Source: an uncultured Xylophilus sp.
Lineage (GTDB): Bacteria; Pseudomonadota; Gammaproteobacteria; Burkholderiales; Burkholderiaceae_C
Assembly: GCA_913776965.1 (NCBI GenBank)
Contig: CAJYQL010000064.1
Coordinates: 1 to 64,000, forward strand
DNA: 64,000 nt
Direction of reading: 5' to 3'
Shown piece after piece: positions 17,588 to 24,815 of this stretch (positions are counted from its first letter, which is position 1; each line of letters begins with the position of its first letter). The notes below the pieces were generated by a model. That model was not told the origin of the DNA. It ran no database searches and saw nothing but the letters and a program-made list of their open reading frames with translations. Made by a program: the position numbers and the translations under genes.

Positions 17588-18270
17588 GCGCGGCGCTGCG
17601 GCGGCTCGCCCTGCCGGTCGCCGCCGCGATGGCGGCGGCCGTGCCCGGGCTCGCGATGGCGACCACCCTCTACGAAACCGGGCCGGCCCAGGATTCCGCC
17701 TTCGTGCGCTTCGTCAACGGCACCGGTGCCCCCCTCGACGTGGTGGCGGACGGCGCCAAGGCGCGCCTGGCGCTGCCGGTCGACCGGCCGGTGTCGGATT
17801 TCCAGTCGGTCAAGCCGAACAGTGCGATCGGCGGCCAGTTCGACGGTGCGGCCGGCCGTGCCCCGATCCGGGTTCAGGCCGGTCCGGGTGCGTTCGCCAC
17901 CGTGGTGGCCTGGAAGGCGCCCGGCCAGAAGTCGGTGCAGACCACGGTCCTGACCGAGACGCCGGACGACTTCAACAGCCTGCGCGCCTCGCTCGCCTTC
18001 TACAACCTCGATGCGCAGTGCAAGGGTGCCGGCCTGCAGGCAGCCGGCCGCAACGTCGCGCTGTTCACCGGCGTGGGCCCGAGCGCCCTGCAGCGCCGCG
18101 CGATCAATCCGGTGAGCTTGGCGGTGCAGCTGACCTGCGATGGCGCTCCGGCCGGTGCGCCCCTCGACCTCGGCGCGCTGCAGGCGGGCCAGCGCTACAC
18201 GGTGCTGGCGGTGCCGGCGGCCGACGGCGGACGGCGCTTGATCCGCGCCACGGATACCGTCGCACGCTGA
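17584..18270 (+). CDS. wssG: AlgF/WssG-like periplasmic O-acetylation protein
   Basis: 228 residues from ATG 17584, overlapping the wssF stop. A signal peptide (ALPVAAAMAAAVPGLAMA) is followed by LYETGPAQDSAFVRFVNGTG, the N-terminal signature of AlgF proteins (an LY start and a short strand before VRxxNxTG). AlgF is an adaptor needed for O-acetylation of alginate, and WssG is the counterpart in acetylated-cellulose operons. The mature protein looks like two small beta domains. The position immediately before the MBOAT gene matches the wssFGHI order exactly. Confidence 0.8.
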   Translation: MSAALRRLALPVAAAMAAAVPGLAMATTLYETGPAQDSAFVRFVNGTGAPLDVVADGAKARLALPVDRPVSDFQSVKPNSAIGGQFDGAAGRAPIRVQAGPGAFATVVAWKAPGQKSVQTTVLTETPDDFNSLRASLAFYNLDAQCKGAGLQAAGRNVALFTGVGPSALQRRAINPVSLAVQLTCDGAPAGAPLDLGALQAGQRYTVLAVPAADGGRRLIRATDTVAR

Positions 18271-18279
18271 CGTCCGGCC

Positions 18280-19689
18280 GTGGTCTTCGCCTCGCTCGAA
18301 TTCCTGCTGCTGTTCCTGCCGCTGTTCCTGATCGCCTACGCCGCCACGCCGGCGGCGGCGCGCAATGCGACCCTGCTGGCCGGCAGCTGGATCTTCTATG
18401 CCTGGTGGAGCCCGCCGTATCTGCTGCTGCTGATCGGCATCACCGCACTCACCTGGGCCGGCGGCCTGCTGATCGGCCGCACCGTTGCGTCGCGCGCGCG
18501 CCGGCTGCAGCTCGCGGCACTGATCGTCGCGATGGTCGGTCTGCTCGCCTGGTACAAGTACGCCAACATCCTGGTCGAGACGGTGAACCTGCTGCGCGGC
18601 TGGAGCGGGGCGCTGCCGCTGCCCTGGCAGGCGGTGGTACTGCCGATCGGCCTGTCGTTCATCGTGCTGCAGGCGATCTCGTACCTGGTGGACGTCTACC
18701 GCGGCCAGGTCGTCGCGCAGTGCAGCTTCGTCGCCTTTGCCGCCTATAAGGCGATGTTCGGTCAGCTCATTGCCGGGCCGATCATCCGCTACGACTGGGT
18801 CAAGCACGAGATCGGCGCGGCCGGCCGCAGGTTCGACGGGGCCGGCTTCGGCAGCGGCGCCCGCCGCTTCATGGTCGGCATGAGCATGAAGGTGTTGATC
18901 GCCGACACGCTCGCACCGGTCGCCGATGCGGCCTTCGGCCAGGCGCATCCCAGCTTCGTGGACGCCTGGGTCGGCTGCGCGGCCTACACCCTCCAGCTGT
19001 TCTTCGATTTCGCCGGGTACAGCGCGATGGCGATCGGCATCGGCGCGATGCTCGGCTTCCGCTTTCCCGAGAATTTCCGCCATCCCTACCTCGCCCACAG
19101 CATCCAGGACTTCTGGCGGCGCTGGCACCTGTCGCTGTCCAGCTGGATCCGCGACTACCTCTACGTGCCGATGGGCGGCAACCGCCGTGGCGCGATCCGG
19201 ACCTACGTCCATCTGATCCTGACGATGGCGATCGCCGGTCTCTGGCACGGCGGCGACAGCTGGAACTACCTGCTCTGGGGCCTGGCCCATGGACTGGCGC
19301 TGGCCGGCGCCCGCGCCTTCACCCAGGCCGGCGGGCAGATGCCGCGGCTGCTCGCCCGCATCGCCACGCTGCTGTTCGTGATGCTGGCCTGGACGCTGTT
19401 CCGCGCGCACGGTTTCGAGAACGCGCGGACCATGCTGGCAGGGCAGTTCGGCCTGCAGGGCTTCGCGCCGGGCGATGCGATGCAGGCGGTCTTCCGGCCG
19501 GCGCACGCGCTGGCCTTCGCGCTCGGCACCGTTTGCGTGGTGATGCCGGCTTTCGCCGGCCGGCTGCAGCGGGCGGCGGGCCCCGGGCTGTCGGCGGTCG
19601 CGGCGCTGTGGCCGGTACCGGCCTTCCTGCTGTCGTTCGCCCTGATCGCCAGCCGGGGCGCCGTGCCCTTCCTGTACTTCCAGTTCTGA
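18280..19689 (+). CDS. wssH: MBOAT O-acyltransferase, AlgI/WssH type
   Basis: 469 residues, essentially the length of Pseudomonas WssH. GTG start giving MVFASLEFLLLFLPLFL, the typical AlgI opening. A polytopic membrane protein with MBOAT signatures: NFRHPYLAHSIQDFWRRWH in the central region, and the two conserved histidines in GLWHGG (H323) and GLAHG (H337). It would move acetyl groups from a cytoplasmic donor across the inner membrane for transfer to nascent cellulose. It is followed after 19 nt by the AlgJ-type gene. Confidence 0.9.
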   Translation: MVFASLEFLLLFLPLFLIAYAATPAAARNATLLAGSWIFYAWWSPPYLLLLIGITALTWAGGLLIGRTVASRARRLQLAALIVAMVGLLAWYKYANILVETVNLLRGWSGALPLPWQAVVLPIGLSFIVLQAISYLVDVYRGQVVAQCSFVAFAAYKAMFGQLIAGPIIRYDWVKHEIGAAGRRFDGAGFGSGARRFMVGMSMKVLIADTLAPVADAAFGQAHPSFVDAWVGCAAYTLQLFFDFAGYSAMAIGIGAMLGFRFPENFRHPYLAHSIQDFWRRWHLSLSSWIRDYLYVPMGGNRRGAIRTYVHLILTMAIAGLWHGGDSWNYLLWGLAHGLALAGARAFTQAGGQMPRLLARIATLLFVMLAWTLFRAHGFENARTMLAGQFGLQGFAPGDAMQAVFRPAHALAFALGTVCVVMPAFAGRLQRAAGPGLSAVAALWPVPAFLLSFALIASRGAVPFLYFQF

Positions 19690-19708
19690 CCTGTCGGAGA
19701 ACCCTGCG

Positions 19709-20875
19709 GTGACCATGCCCTCGTCCACCCATGCCGCACCGCCGGTCGAGGCGCCGGCGCAGGGCCCGACCGGCCGGATCGCGGGCGTGGCGCTGCTGCT
19801 GTTCCTGGCGGCGGGCTGCGCGAGCACGCTCTGGGCCGTCGCGACCGGCCGGCTGGACCTGCAGCCGAAGCCGGTAACGCCTGCAGCAGTGGTGGAGGGT
19901 ATGGCGATGCGCGACATGGCCGCGGCGCTCGCACGGGCGCCGGTCGCCGCAGGCGCCGCAGCGCTGGAGCGCCAGGCCAGCTGGCTGGTGCTGCGCGACC
20001 TCGGGCCGCAGGTGCGCGAGGGGTGTCCCGGCTGGCTGTTCCTCGCCGACGAGCTGCGGCCGCATCCGCAGGGCGATGCGGCCCTGGCGGCGCGTGCCCA
20101 GGCGGTGGTGGACGTCCGCGACCGCCTGCGCGATCGCGGTATCGCGTTGGCGGTGGTGCTGGTGCCGGACAAGAGCCGGGTCGCCGCGGCCGCCCTGTGC
20201 GGACTGCATCGGCCCGCCGCCTTCGCGCCGCGCCTGGCGTCGTTCGACCGCCGCCTGCGCGACGCGGGTGTGCCGGTCGTCGATACGACCGCGGCGCTGT
20301 CTGCCCTGCCCGCGCCCTTCCTGCGGACCGACACGCACTGGACCGAAGCCGGGGCGCAGGCCGCCGCGCAGGCGGCGGCCGGCCCGATCCGCAACCTCCA
20401 TCTGGACCTGCAGCCCGTGCGGCAGTGGGAGGTGGAGGCGGGCGCTCCGCAACGGCGGCCGGGCGATCTGGTGCGACTGGCCGGACTCGATACCCTGCCG
20501 CTCGCCTGGCAGCCGCGGCCCGAAGAGGACACGCGCAGCCGGTTCACCGAAAGGTCGCCGGCCCCGCCGGGCGTTGCCGCTGCGCCGGCCGCGGCCAGCC
20601 CCGCCGACGACCTGTTCGGCGACAGCCAGCTGCCGCAGGTCGCGCTGGTCGGCACTTCGTTTGCCAACACCTCGCAGTTCGTGCCCTTCCTGGCGGCGGC
20701 GCTCGGCACGCCGGTCGGCAACTTCGCTCGCGACGGCGGCGATTTCTGGGGCAGCATCGGTGCTTACGTCCGTTCGCCGGCCTTCCGCGATACGCCGCCG
20801 CGCCTGCTGGTCTGGGAGATTCCGGAGCGGACGCTGCAGATGCCAATGAATGGGGAGCGCTGGACCCTCGACTGA
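19709..20875 (+). CDS. wssI: AlgJ/AlgX-like acetyltransferase, WssI type
   Basis: 388 residues from GTG 19709. GGAG at 19696-19699 is 9 nt from this GTG but 15 nt from the ATG at 19715, which decides the start. One N-terminal membrane anchor (GVALLLFLAAGCASTLWAV) precedes a periplasmic SGNH-like domain. Catalytic signatures of AlgJ/AlgX are present: DTHWTEAG (Asp/His pair, about residues 208-215) and VGTSFANTSQF with the candidate Ser nucleophile. It would attach acetyl groups delivered through WssH to the polysaccharide. Last gene of the cellulose operon; no clear T-tailed terminator follows. Confidence 0.8.
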   Translation: MTMPSSTHAAPPVEAPAQGPTGRIAGVALLLFLAAGCASTLWAVATGRLDLQPKPVTPAAVVEGMAMRDMAAALARAPVAAGAAALERQASWLVLRDLGPQVREGCPGWLFLADELRPHPQGDAALAARAQAVVDVRDRLRDRGIALAVVLVPDKSRVAAAALCGLHRPAAFAPRLASFDRRLRDAGVPVVDTTAALSALPAPFLRTDTHWTEAGAQAAAQAAAGPIRNLHLDLQPVRQWEVEAGAPQRRPGDLVRLAGLDTLPLAWQPRPEEDTRSRFTERSPAPPGVAAAPAAASPADDLFGDSQLPQVALVGTSFANTSQFVPFLAAALGTPVGNFARDGGDFWGSIGAYVRSPAFRDTPPRLLVWEIPERTLQMPMNGERWTLD

Positions 20876-21041
20876 GGGGGGGCAGGAGCTAGCAGCCCAT
20901 CGTAGGTGCAGACAGAGCGCAAGGGGGCTCCCGGTCCGGTGCGTCCGGCCGCACCATCGGCGACATTTGCACCGCCGATGTGCGTTGTGTCACAGATGCA
21001 TAGAGCCGACGAATCTATGCTGGAGGCAGAAAGGAGCTGCC

Positions 21042-21233
21042 ATGCTCAGCCTGCCCCTTCATGCCCCGCCAGCAGCGCCGCTGCAGCCTTCCTTGGCCAC
21101 AGGGCCAGCGCGTTTCGGATTCTGGATGGCGCGCGCCACGGCCGCGTTGCCCACCCGCGGGAATGCACCCAAGGCGTCCGAGCCCGACCTGCGCGATCTC
21201 GACCAGCGCGTGCGCGAATCCGGCGAATGGTGA
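21042..21233 (+). CDS. Small hypothetical protein (63 aa)
   Basis: ATG 21042 is preceded by AAGGAG at 21031-21036 with 5-nt spacing, a strong ribosome site. The product has a Pro/Ala-rich first third, the segment ARFGFWMARATAALP, and a charged end (EPDLRDLDQRVRESGEW). The charged tail loosely recalls small DUF3563-type proteins of Burkholderiales, but I cannot assign it. No membrane segment or signal peptide is convincing. It lies alone between the cellulose operon and psd on the same strand. Confidence 0.55.
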   Translation: MLSLPLHAPPAAPLQPSLATGPARFGFWMARATAALPTRGNAPKASEPDLRDLDQRVRESGEW

Positions 21234-21312
21234 AAGCGGCAGCCGGCAGTCGGGCCTGCCGCCGGCACCGATCCGCGGGTTGATGCCCATCCGGGCGGCA
21301 GAGGTGCGTCGA

Positions 21313-21318
21313 TAAAAT
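21313..21318 (+). promoter_or_regulatory. Candidate -10 box for psd
   Basis: TAAAAT 31 nt before the psd start codon. No -35 at proper spacing is visible (TTGATG at 21280 is 27 nt away), so this rests on the -10 and its position only. Confidence 0.3.
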
Positions 21319-21348
21319 GGATTTTTCCCGCGCCTTCGGAAACGTCCC

Positions 21349-22203
21349 TTGTCACGCCTGCCCGTCCTGCATCAGTATTTCCTCCCCAAGCGGGCCCTGA
21401 CCCGTTTCGCAGGACGCGTCGCCGGCCGCGAACGCGGCGAGCGCACCACCTCGATCATCCGGTGGTTCGTCAGCAAGTACGGCGTGAACATGGACGAGGC
21501 AGCCACGCCCGACATCACCGCCTACCCGACCTTCAACGATTTCTTCACCCGCGCCCTGCGTCCCGGTGCGCGTCCGATCGCCGATGCGGACCTGACCAGC
21601 CCGGTCGACGGTGCGATCAGCCAGTTCGGCGCGATCGAGCAGGGCCAGCTGTTCCAGGCCAAGGGGCACCGCTACACGACGCAGGCACTGGTCGGAGGCG
21701 ATGCGGACCTGGCCCGCCGTTTCGACAACGGCCACTTCGCGACCATCTATCTCAGCCCGCGCGACTACCACCGCATCCACATGCCCTGCGACGGCCGGTT
21801 GCGCCGGATGGTCTACGTGCCGGGCCACCTGTTCTCGGTCAACCCGGCGACGGCCCGCGGCGTGCCGGGCCTGTTCGCCCGCAACGAGCGGGTGGTCTGC
21901 CTGTTCGAGGGCGCGCAGGGCCCCTTCGTCATGGTGCTGGTCGGCGCCACCATCGTCGGCAGCATGCAGACCGTCTGGCACGGCACGGTCAATCCGCCGC
22001 GCGGCAAGGATGTGAAGGCCTGGGACTATGCCGACGGCGAAGTCGTGCTGGAGCAGGGCGCCGAGATGGGCCGCTTCCTGCTCGGGTCCACCGTGGTGCT
22101 GCTGTTTCCGCAGGGGCCGCTGGTCTTCAATCCCGCCTGGGCGCCGGGCGGCACCGTGCGGCTGGGCGAGCCGATGGCGGCGTTCGGACCGTCGGACCGC
22201 TGA
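21349..22203 (+). CDS. psd: Phosphatidylserine decarboxylase proenzyme
   Basis: 284 residues from a TTG start. Makes phosphatidylethanolamine from phosphatidylserine at the inner membrane. Family marks are the N-terminal YPTFNDFFTRALRPGARP, the SPVDGAIS segment, YHRIHMPCDG with its catalytic His, and the C-terminal LGST autocleavage motif (S247), which yields the pyruvoyl cofactor. Length is normal for the bacterial type I enzyme. An ATG at 21317 is out of frame, and no better in-frame start is seen upstream. Confidence 0.95.
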   Translation: MSRLPVLHQYFLPKRALTRFAGRVAGRERGERTTSIIRWFVSKYGVNMDEAATPDITAYPTFNDFFTRALRPGARPIADADLTSPVDGAISQFGAIEQGQLFQAKGHRYTTQALVGGDADLARRFDNGHFATIYLSPRDYHRIHMPCDGRLRRMVYVPGHLFSVNPATARGVPGLFARNERVVCLFEGAQGPFVMVLVGATIVGSMQTVWHGTVNPPRGKDVKAWDYADGEVVLEQGAEMGRFLLGSTVVLLFPQGPLVFNPAWAPGGTVRLGEPMAAFGPSDR

Positions 22204-22267
22204 TTTTTCGACCGAGTGCTGCAGACGCTGCCTCGATGCTTTCGACTCTCCATCCATCCCTTCTGAC

Positions 22268-22753
22268 ATGACCCCTACGGATTCCTTGCGTCGCGGCAGC
22301 GCGGCGCTGTCGCTCGTGCTCCTGACCGCCTGTGCCGGTAATGGTGGCTCGGCGCCCGCCGCTGCACCCGCCGCGCCGCCTGCCCCGGCCGCTGCGGCCC
22401 GTCCGCCGGCACCGGCACCGGTCGCCGTGGCGCCGGACCCGGCCATGCTCGATCCGGTGGTCCTGGAGTTCGAAAAGACCGGTACGGCCCTGTCCGAACC
22501 CGCCCGTGCAACCCTCGTGCGGCTGGCGGAGCGGGCCCAGGCGGCACGCCGGATCGTCGTCACCGGCTACGCGGACCGGGCGCTGGGCGCCAACGCGCGG
22601 GAGACCGCGGTCACGCGGGCGACCGCCGTGCGCAACGAACTCGCGAAGGCCGGCATCCCGGCGGCCCGCATGCGCATCAAGTACGTGACCAGCCAGCCGC
22701 GCCATGCGGTCGAGGTCGAGCTCGACGACGTCGCGCCGGCACGCGGGCGCTGA
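22268..22753 (+). CDS. OmpA-like lipoprotein
   Basis: 161 residues. A lipobox (LLTACAG) follows the hydrophobic N-terminus, then an Ala/Pro-rich linker of about 40 residues. The C-terminal OmpA/MotB-type domain contains VVTGYADRALGANARETAVTRATAVRNELAKAGI, here split as VVTGYADR plus RATAVRNELAKAGI. Such domains bind peptidoglycan non-covalently, so this is likely an outer-membrane lipoprotein tethered to the wall. The domain looks short, and the usual GHTD motif reads GYAD, so binding could be altered. It lies between psd and the MurA-like gene on the same strand. Confidence 0.7.
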   Translation: MTPTDSLRRGSAALSLVLLTACAGNGGSAPAAAPAAPPAPAAAARPPAPAPVAVAPDPAMLDPVVLEFEKTGTALSEPARATLVRLAERAQAARRIVVTGYADRALGANARETAVTRATAVRNELAKAGIPAARMRIKYVTSQPRHAVEVELDDVAPARGR

Positions 22754-22825
22754 CGGCACGACGCCGGTCCGGAGGGCACCGGCCCGGTTGCGGAGGCGGC
22801 GCCTGCGTCACTGCGGCGGAATTCC

Positions 22826-22831
22826 TACAAT
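22826..22831 (+). promoter_or_regulatory. Candidate -10 box for the MurA-like gene
   Basis: TACAAT 39 nt before the start codon at 22871. No convincing -35 is visible. Confidence 0.3.
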
Positions 22832-22870
22832 GCCGCTCTCGCCCCGCCGTTCCTCGCTTTTCCTTTCCCC

Positions 22871-24178
22871 ATGCCCAATCTCATCGTCCACGGCGGAACG
22901 CCGTTGCGCGGCCGTGTCGTGCCGTCGGCCAACAAGAACGCCGTGCTGCCGATCCTCTGCGCCACGCTGCTGACCAGCGCGCCGCTGCGGCTCCACGGGG
23001 TGCCGGACATCACCGACGTCGCCAAGATCCTGGCGATCTTCCGCACGCTGGGCAGCGAAGTGCAATTGGATGCCGACACCCGCACGCTCGACCTGCACCA
23101 CCGCGCCACCGCGTTCGACCCGGGCGCCCACCGGCTGCCGGAGGAGATGCGCTCGTCGATCATGCTGGTGCCGCCGCTGCTGGCGCGTTTCGGCGTGGCG
23201 CGGCTGGAGGACAACGTGAAGGGCTGCACGCTCGGCGTGCGCGAGATCGATCCGCACGTGGAAGTGTTCCGGCGCTTCGGCGCCCAGGTGGAACGGGCCG
23301 AAGGCTCGCTGATCGTGCGCAGCGGCGACGGCGGCCTGGCGCCCAACGACCACTGGCTCGACTACGCCTCGGTCACCACGACCGAGAACTTCGTGCTGTG
23401 CGCGGCGGCGACCACCGGCGGCAGCTCGACCCTGACCAATGCGGCGTCGGAGCCGCACGTGCAGGAGTTCTGCCGCTTCATGCAGATGATCGGCGTGCGC
23501 ATGGAAGGGGTCGGCACCTCGCGGCTCACGGTATACGGCGGCGCGGCGCTGCACGGCGGCGAGTTCCGCTTCGACGAGGACTTCCACGAGATCACCACCT
23601 TCCTCGCGCTCGGCGCGATCACCGGCGGCGAGGTCGAGGTGCAGAACCATGCGCCGGAGCAGTTCCCGCTGATCGACCGCACCTTCGAAAAGTTCGGCGT
23701 GCGGGTGGAACACCGCGATGGCTGGTCGCGCGCGGTGACCGACGGTCCGCTGCGGGTGCAGACCCCCTTCACCGCCAACGTGCTGACCAAGGTCGAGGCG
23801 GCGCCCTGGCCGTATTTCCCGGTGGATCTGCTGCCGATCTTCATTGCGCTGGGCGTGCGCGCCCAGGGCAACGCGATGTTCTGGAACAAGGTCTACGACG
23901 GCGCGATGGGTTGGACCGGCGAACTGTCGAAGTTCGGCGCCCATGTGTTCCAGTCCGATCCGCACCGGCTGGTCACCTTCGGCGGCGGGCCGCTGACGCC
24001 GGCGGTCGTCGACAGTCCCTACATCATCCGGGTGGCGATCGCGCTGTTCATGGTGGCGGCGAGCATTGAGGGGCGCTCGGAGATCTGCCACGCCGGCCCT
24101 ATCCGCCGGGCGCATCCGAAATTCGTCGAGAACCTGCGCAGCCTGGGCGCGCAGGTCGAGTGGACCGCCGGCGACTGA
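22871..24178 (+). CDS. Divergent MurA-family enolpyruvyl transferase
   Basis: 435 residues (canonical MurA is about 419). The EPSP-synthase/MurA fold is clear. ANKNAVLP carries the K22-N23 pair at the same numbering as E. coli MurA, GCTLGVREID holds the PEP-binding cysteine (C119) with the following Gly/Arg/Asp, and PVDLLP keeps the catalytic aspartate position. Several usual blocks are altered: the segment normally reading ENRFMH is NKVYDGAMGW, and the DRIEAGT block reads FDEDFHEITT. I therefore call it a MurA paralogue that may use UDP-GlcNAc or a related substrate. Canonical murA in Burkholderiales normally sits near the his genes, which are absent here. Confidence 0.8.
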   Translation: MPNLIVHGGTPLRGRVVPSANKNAVLPILCATLLTSAPLRLHGVPDITDVAKILAIFRTLGSEVQLDADTRTLDLHHRATAFDPGAHRLPEEMRSSIMLVPPLLARFGVARLEDNVKGCTLGVREIDPHVEVFRRFGAQVERAEGSLIVRSGDGGLAPNDHWLDYASVTTTENFVLCAAATTGGSSTLTNAASEPHVQEFCRFMQMIGVRMEGVGTSRLTVYGGAALHGGEFRFDEDFHEITTFLALGAITGGEVEVQNHAPEQFPLIDRTFEKFGVRVEHRDGWSRAVTDGPLRVQTPFTANVLTKVEAAPWPYFPVDLLPIFIALGVRAQGNAMFWNKVYDGAMGWTGELSKFGAHVFQSDPHRLVTFGGGPLTPAVVDSPYIIRVAIALFMVAASIEGRSEICHAGPIRRAHPKFVENLRSLGAQVEWTAGD

Positions 24179-24206
24179 GCCGCGCGGGTCCGCGCCGCAG
24201 TCACCG

Positions 24207-24686
24207 TCAGCGCGGCTGCAGGTGCCCGAGCGGCAGCGCGCCGCCGGACTTGACCTCGCCCAGCGAGAAGCTGGTGTGCAGGTCCTTCACGAAGGGCAGG
24301 TTGGCCAGCCGGTGCAGCGCGAAGCGCGAGAAGCTGTCCAGGTCCGGCGCCACGACCTGCAGCTCGAAGGTGCCGGTGCCGCTGATGTAGTGGCAGCTGG
24401 TCACTTCCGGCAGCTGCCGCACCGCTTCTTCCAGCTGGCGCATCGCGTCGCCCGAATTGCGCTCGGCATCGAGCCGCACGAAGGCCAGCACGCCCAGCCC
24501 GATCTTCTGGCGGTTGAGTTCGGCACGGTAGCCGACGATGAAGCCGGCCGTCTCCAGCGCCCGCACCCGTCGCCAGCAGGGCGCGGCCGACAGGCCCACG
24601 CGCTGGGCCAGTTCGGCATTGGTGAGCCGGGCGTCGGCCTGCAGCTCGCGCAGGATGGCCAGGTCGAATTTGTCGAGTGTGTCCAT
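24207..24686 (-). CDS. Lrp/AsnC family transcriptional regulator
   Basis: 159 residues. An N-terminal winged helix-turn-helix (DKFDLAILRELQADARLTNAELAQRVGLS) is followed by a C-terminal RAM ligand-binding domain with VTSCHYISGTGTFELQV. These octameric regulators usually sense amino acids and act on neighbouring metabolic genes. It is divergent from the indolepyruvate oxidoreductase gene with 129 nt between, so that gene is the likely target, with aromatic or branched-chain amino acids or their 2-oxo acids as possible effectors. Confidence 0.92.
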   Translation of the reverse strand: MDTLDKFDLAILRELQADARLTNAELAQRVGLSAAPCWRRVRALETAGFIVGYRAELNRQKIGLGVLAFVRLDAERNSGDAMRQLEEAVRQLPEVTSCHYISGTGTFELQVVAPDLDSFSRFALHRLANLPFVKDLHTSFSLGEVKSGGALPLGHLQPR

Positions 24687-24710
24687 GAATCGGCAGATTA
24701 TGGAAAGGAT

Positions 24711-24720
24711 CTTGCGCAAG
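24711..24720. promoter_or_regulatory. Candidate operator palindrome between lrp-like and ior genes
   Basis: CTTGCGCAAG is a perfect 10-bp palindrome in the divergent intergenic region, next to an AT-rich TATTTT. A possible site for the adjacent Lrp-type regulator; position is the only support. Confidence 0.3.
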
Positions 24721-24815
24721 AGGGTATTTTCAGGGCAACGAACGCAAACACCTGTCGGGCACGGACACCTACACTGGTCCCAGAACAGGCGCACCGCGCC
24801 ATGGAGACACGCCCG

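Noticed and set aside
17518..20757. Open antisense frame of over 1,000 codons across the wss genes
   Set aside because: Low-complexity Arg/Gly/Ala translation without family motifs, opposite four recognisable genes.
21280..21318. Complete sigma-70 promoter for psd (TTGATG and TAAAAT)
   Set aside because: Spacing is 27 nt, too long. Only the -10 is kept as a weak candidate.
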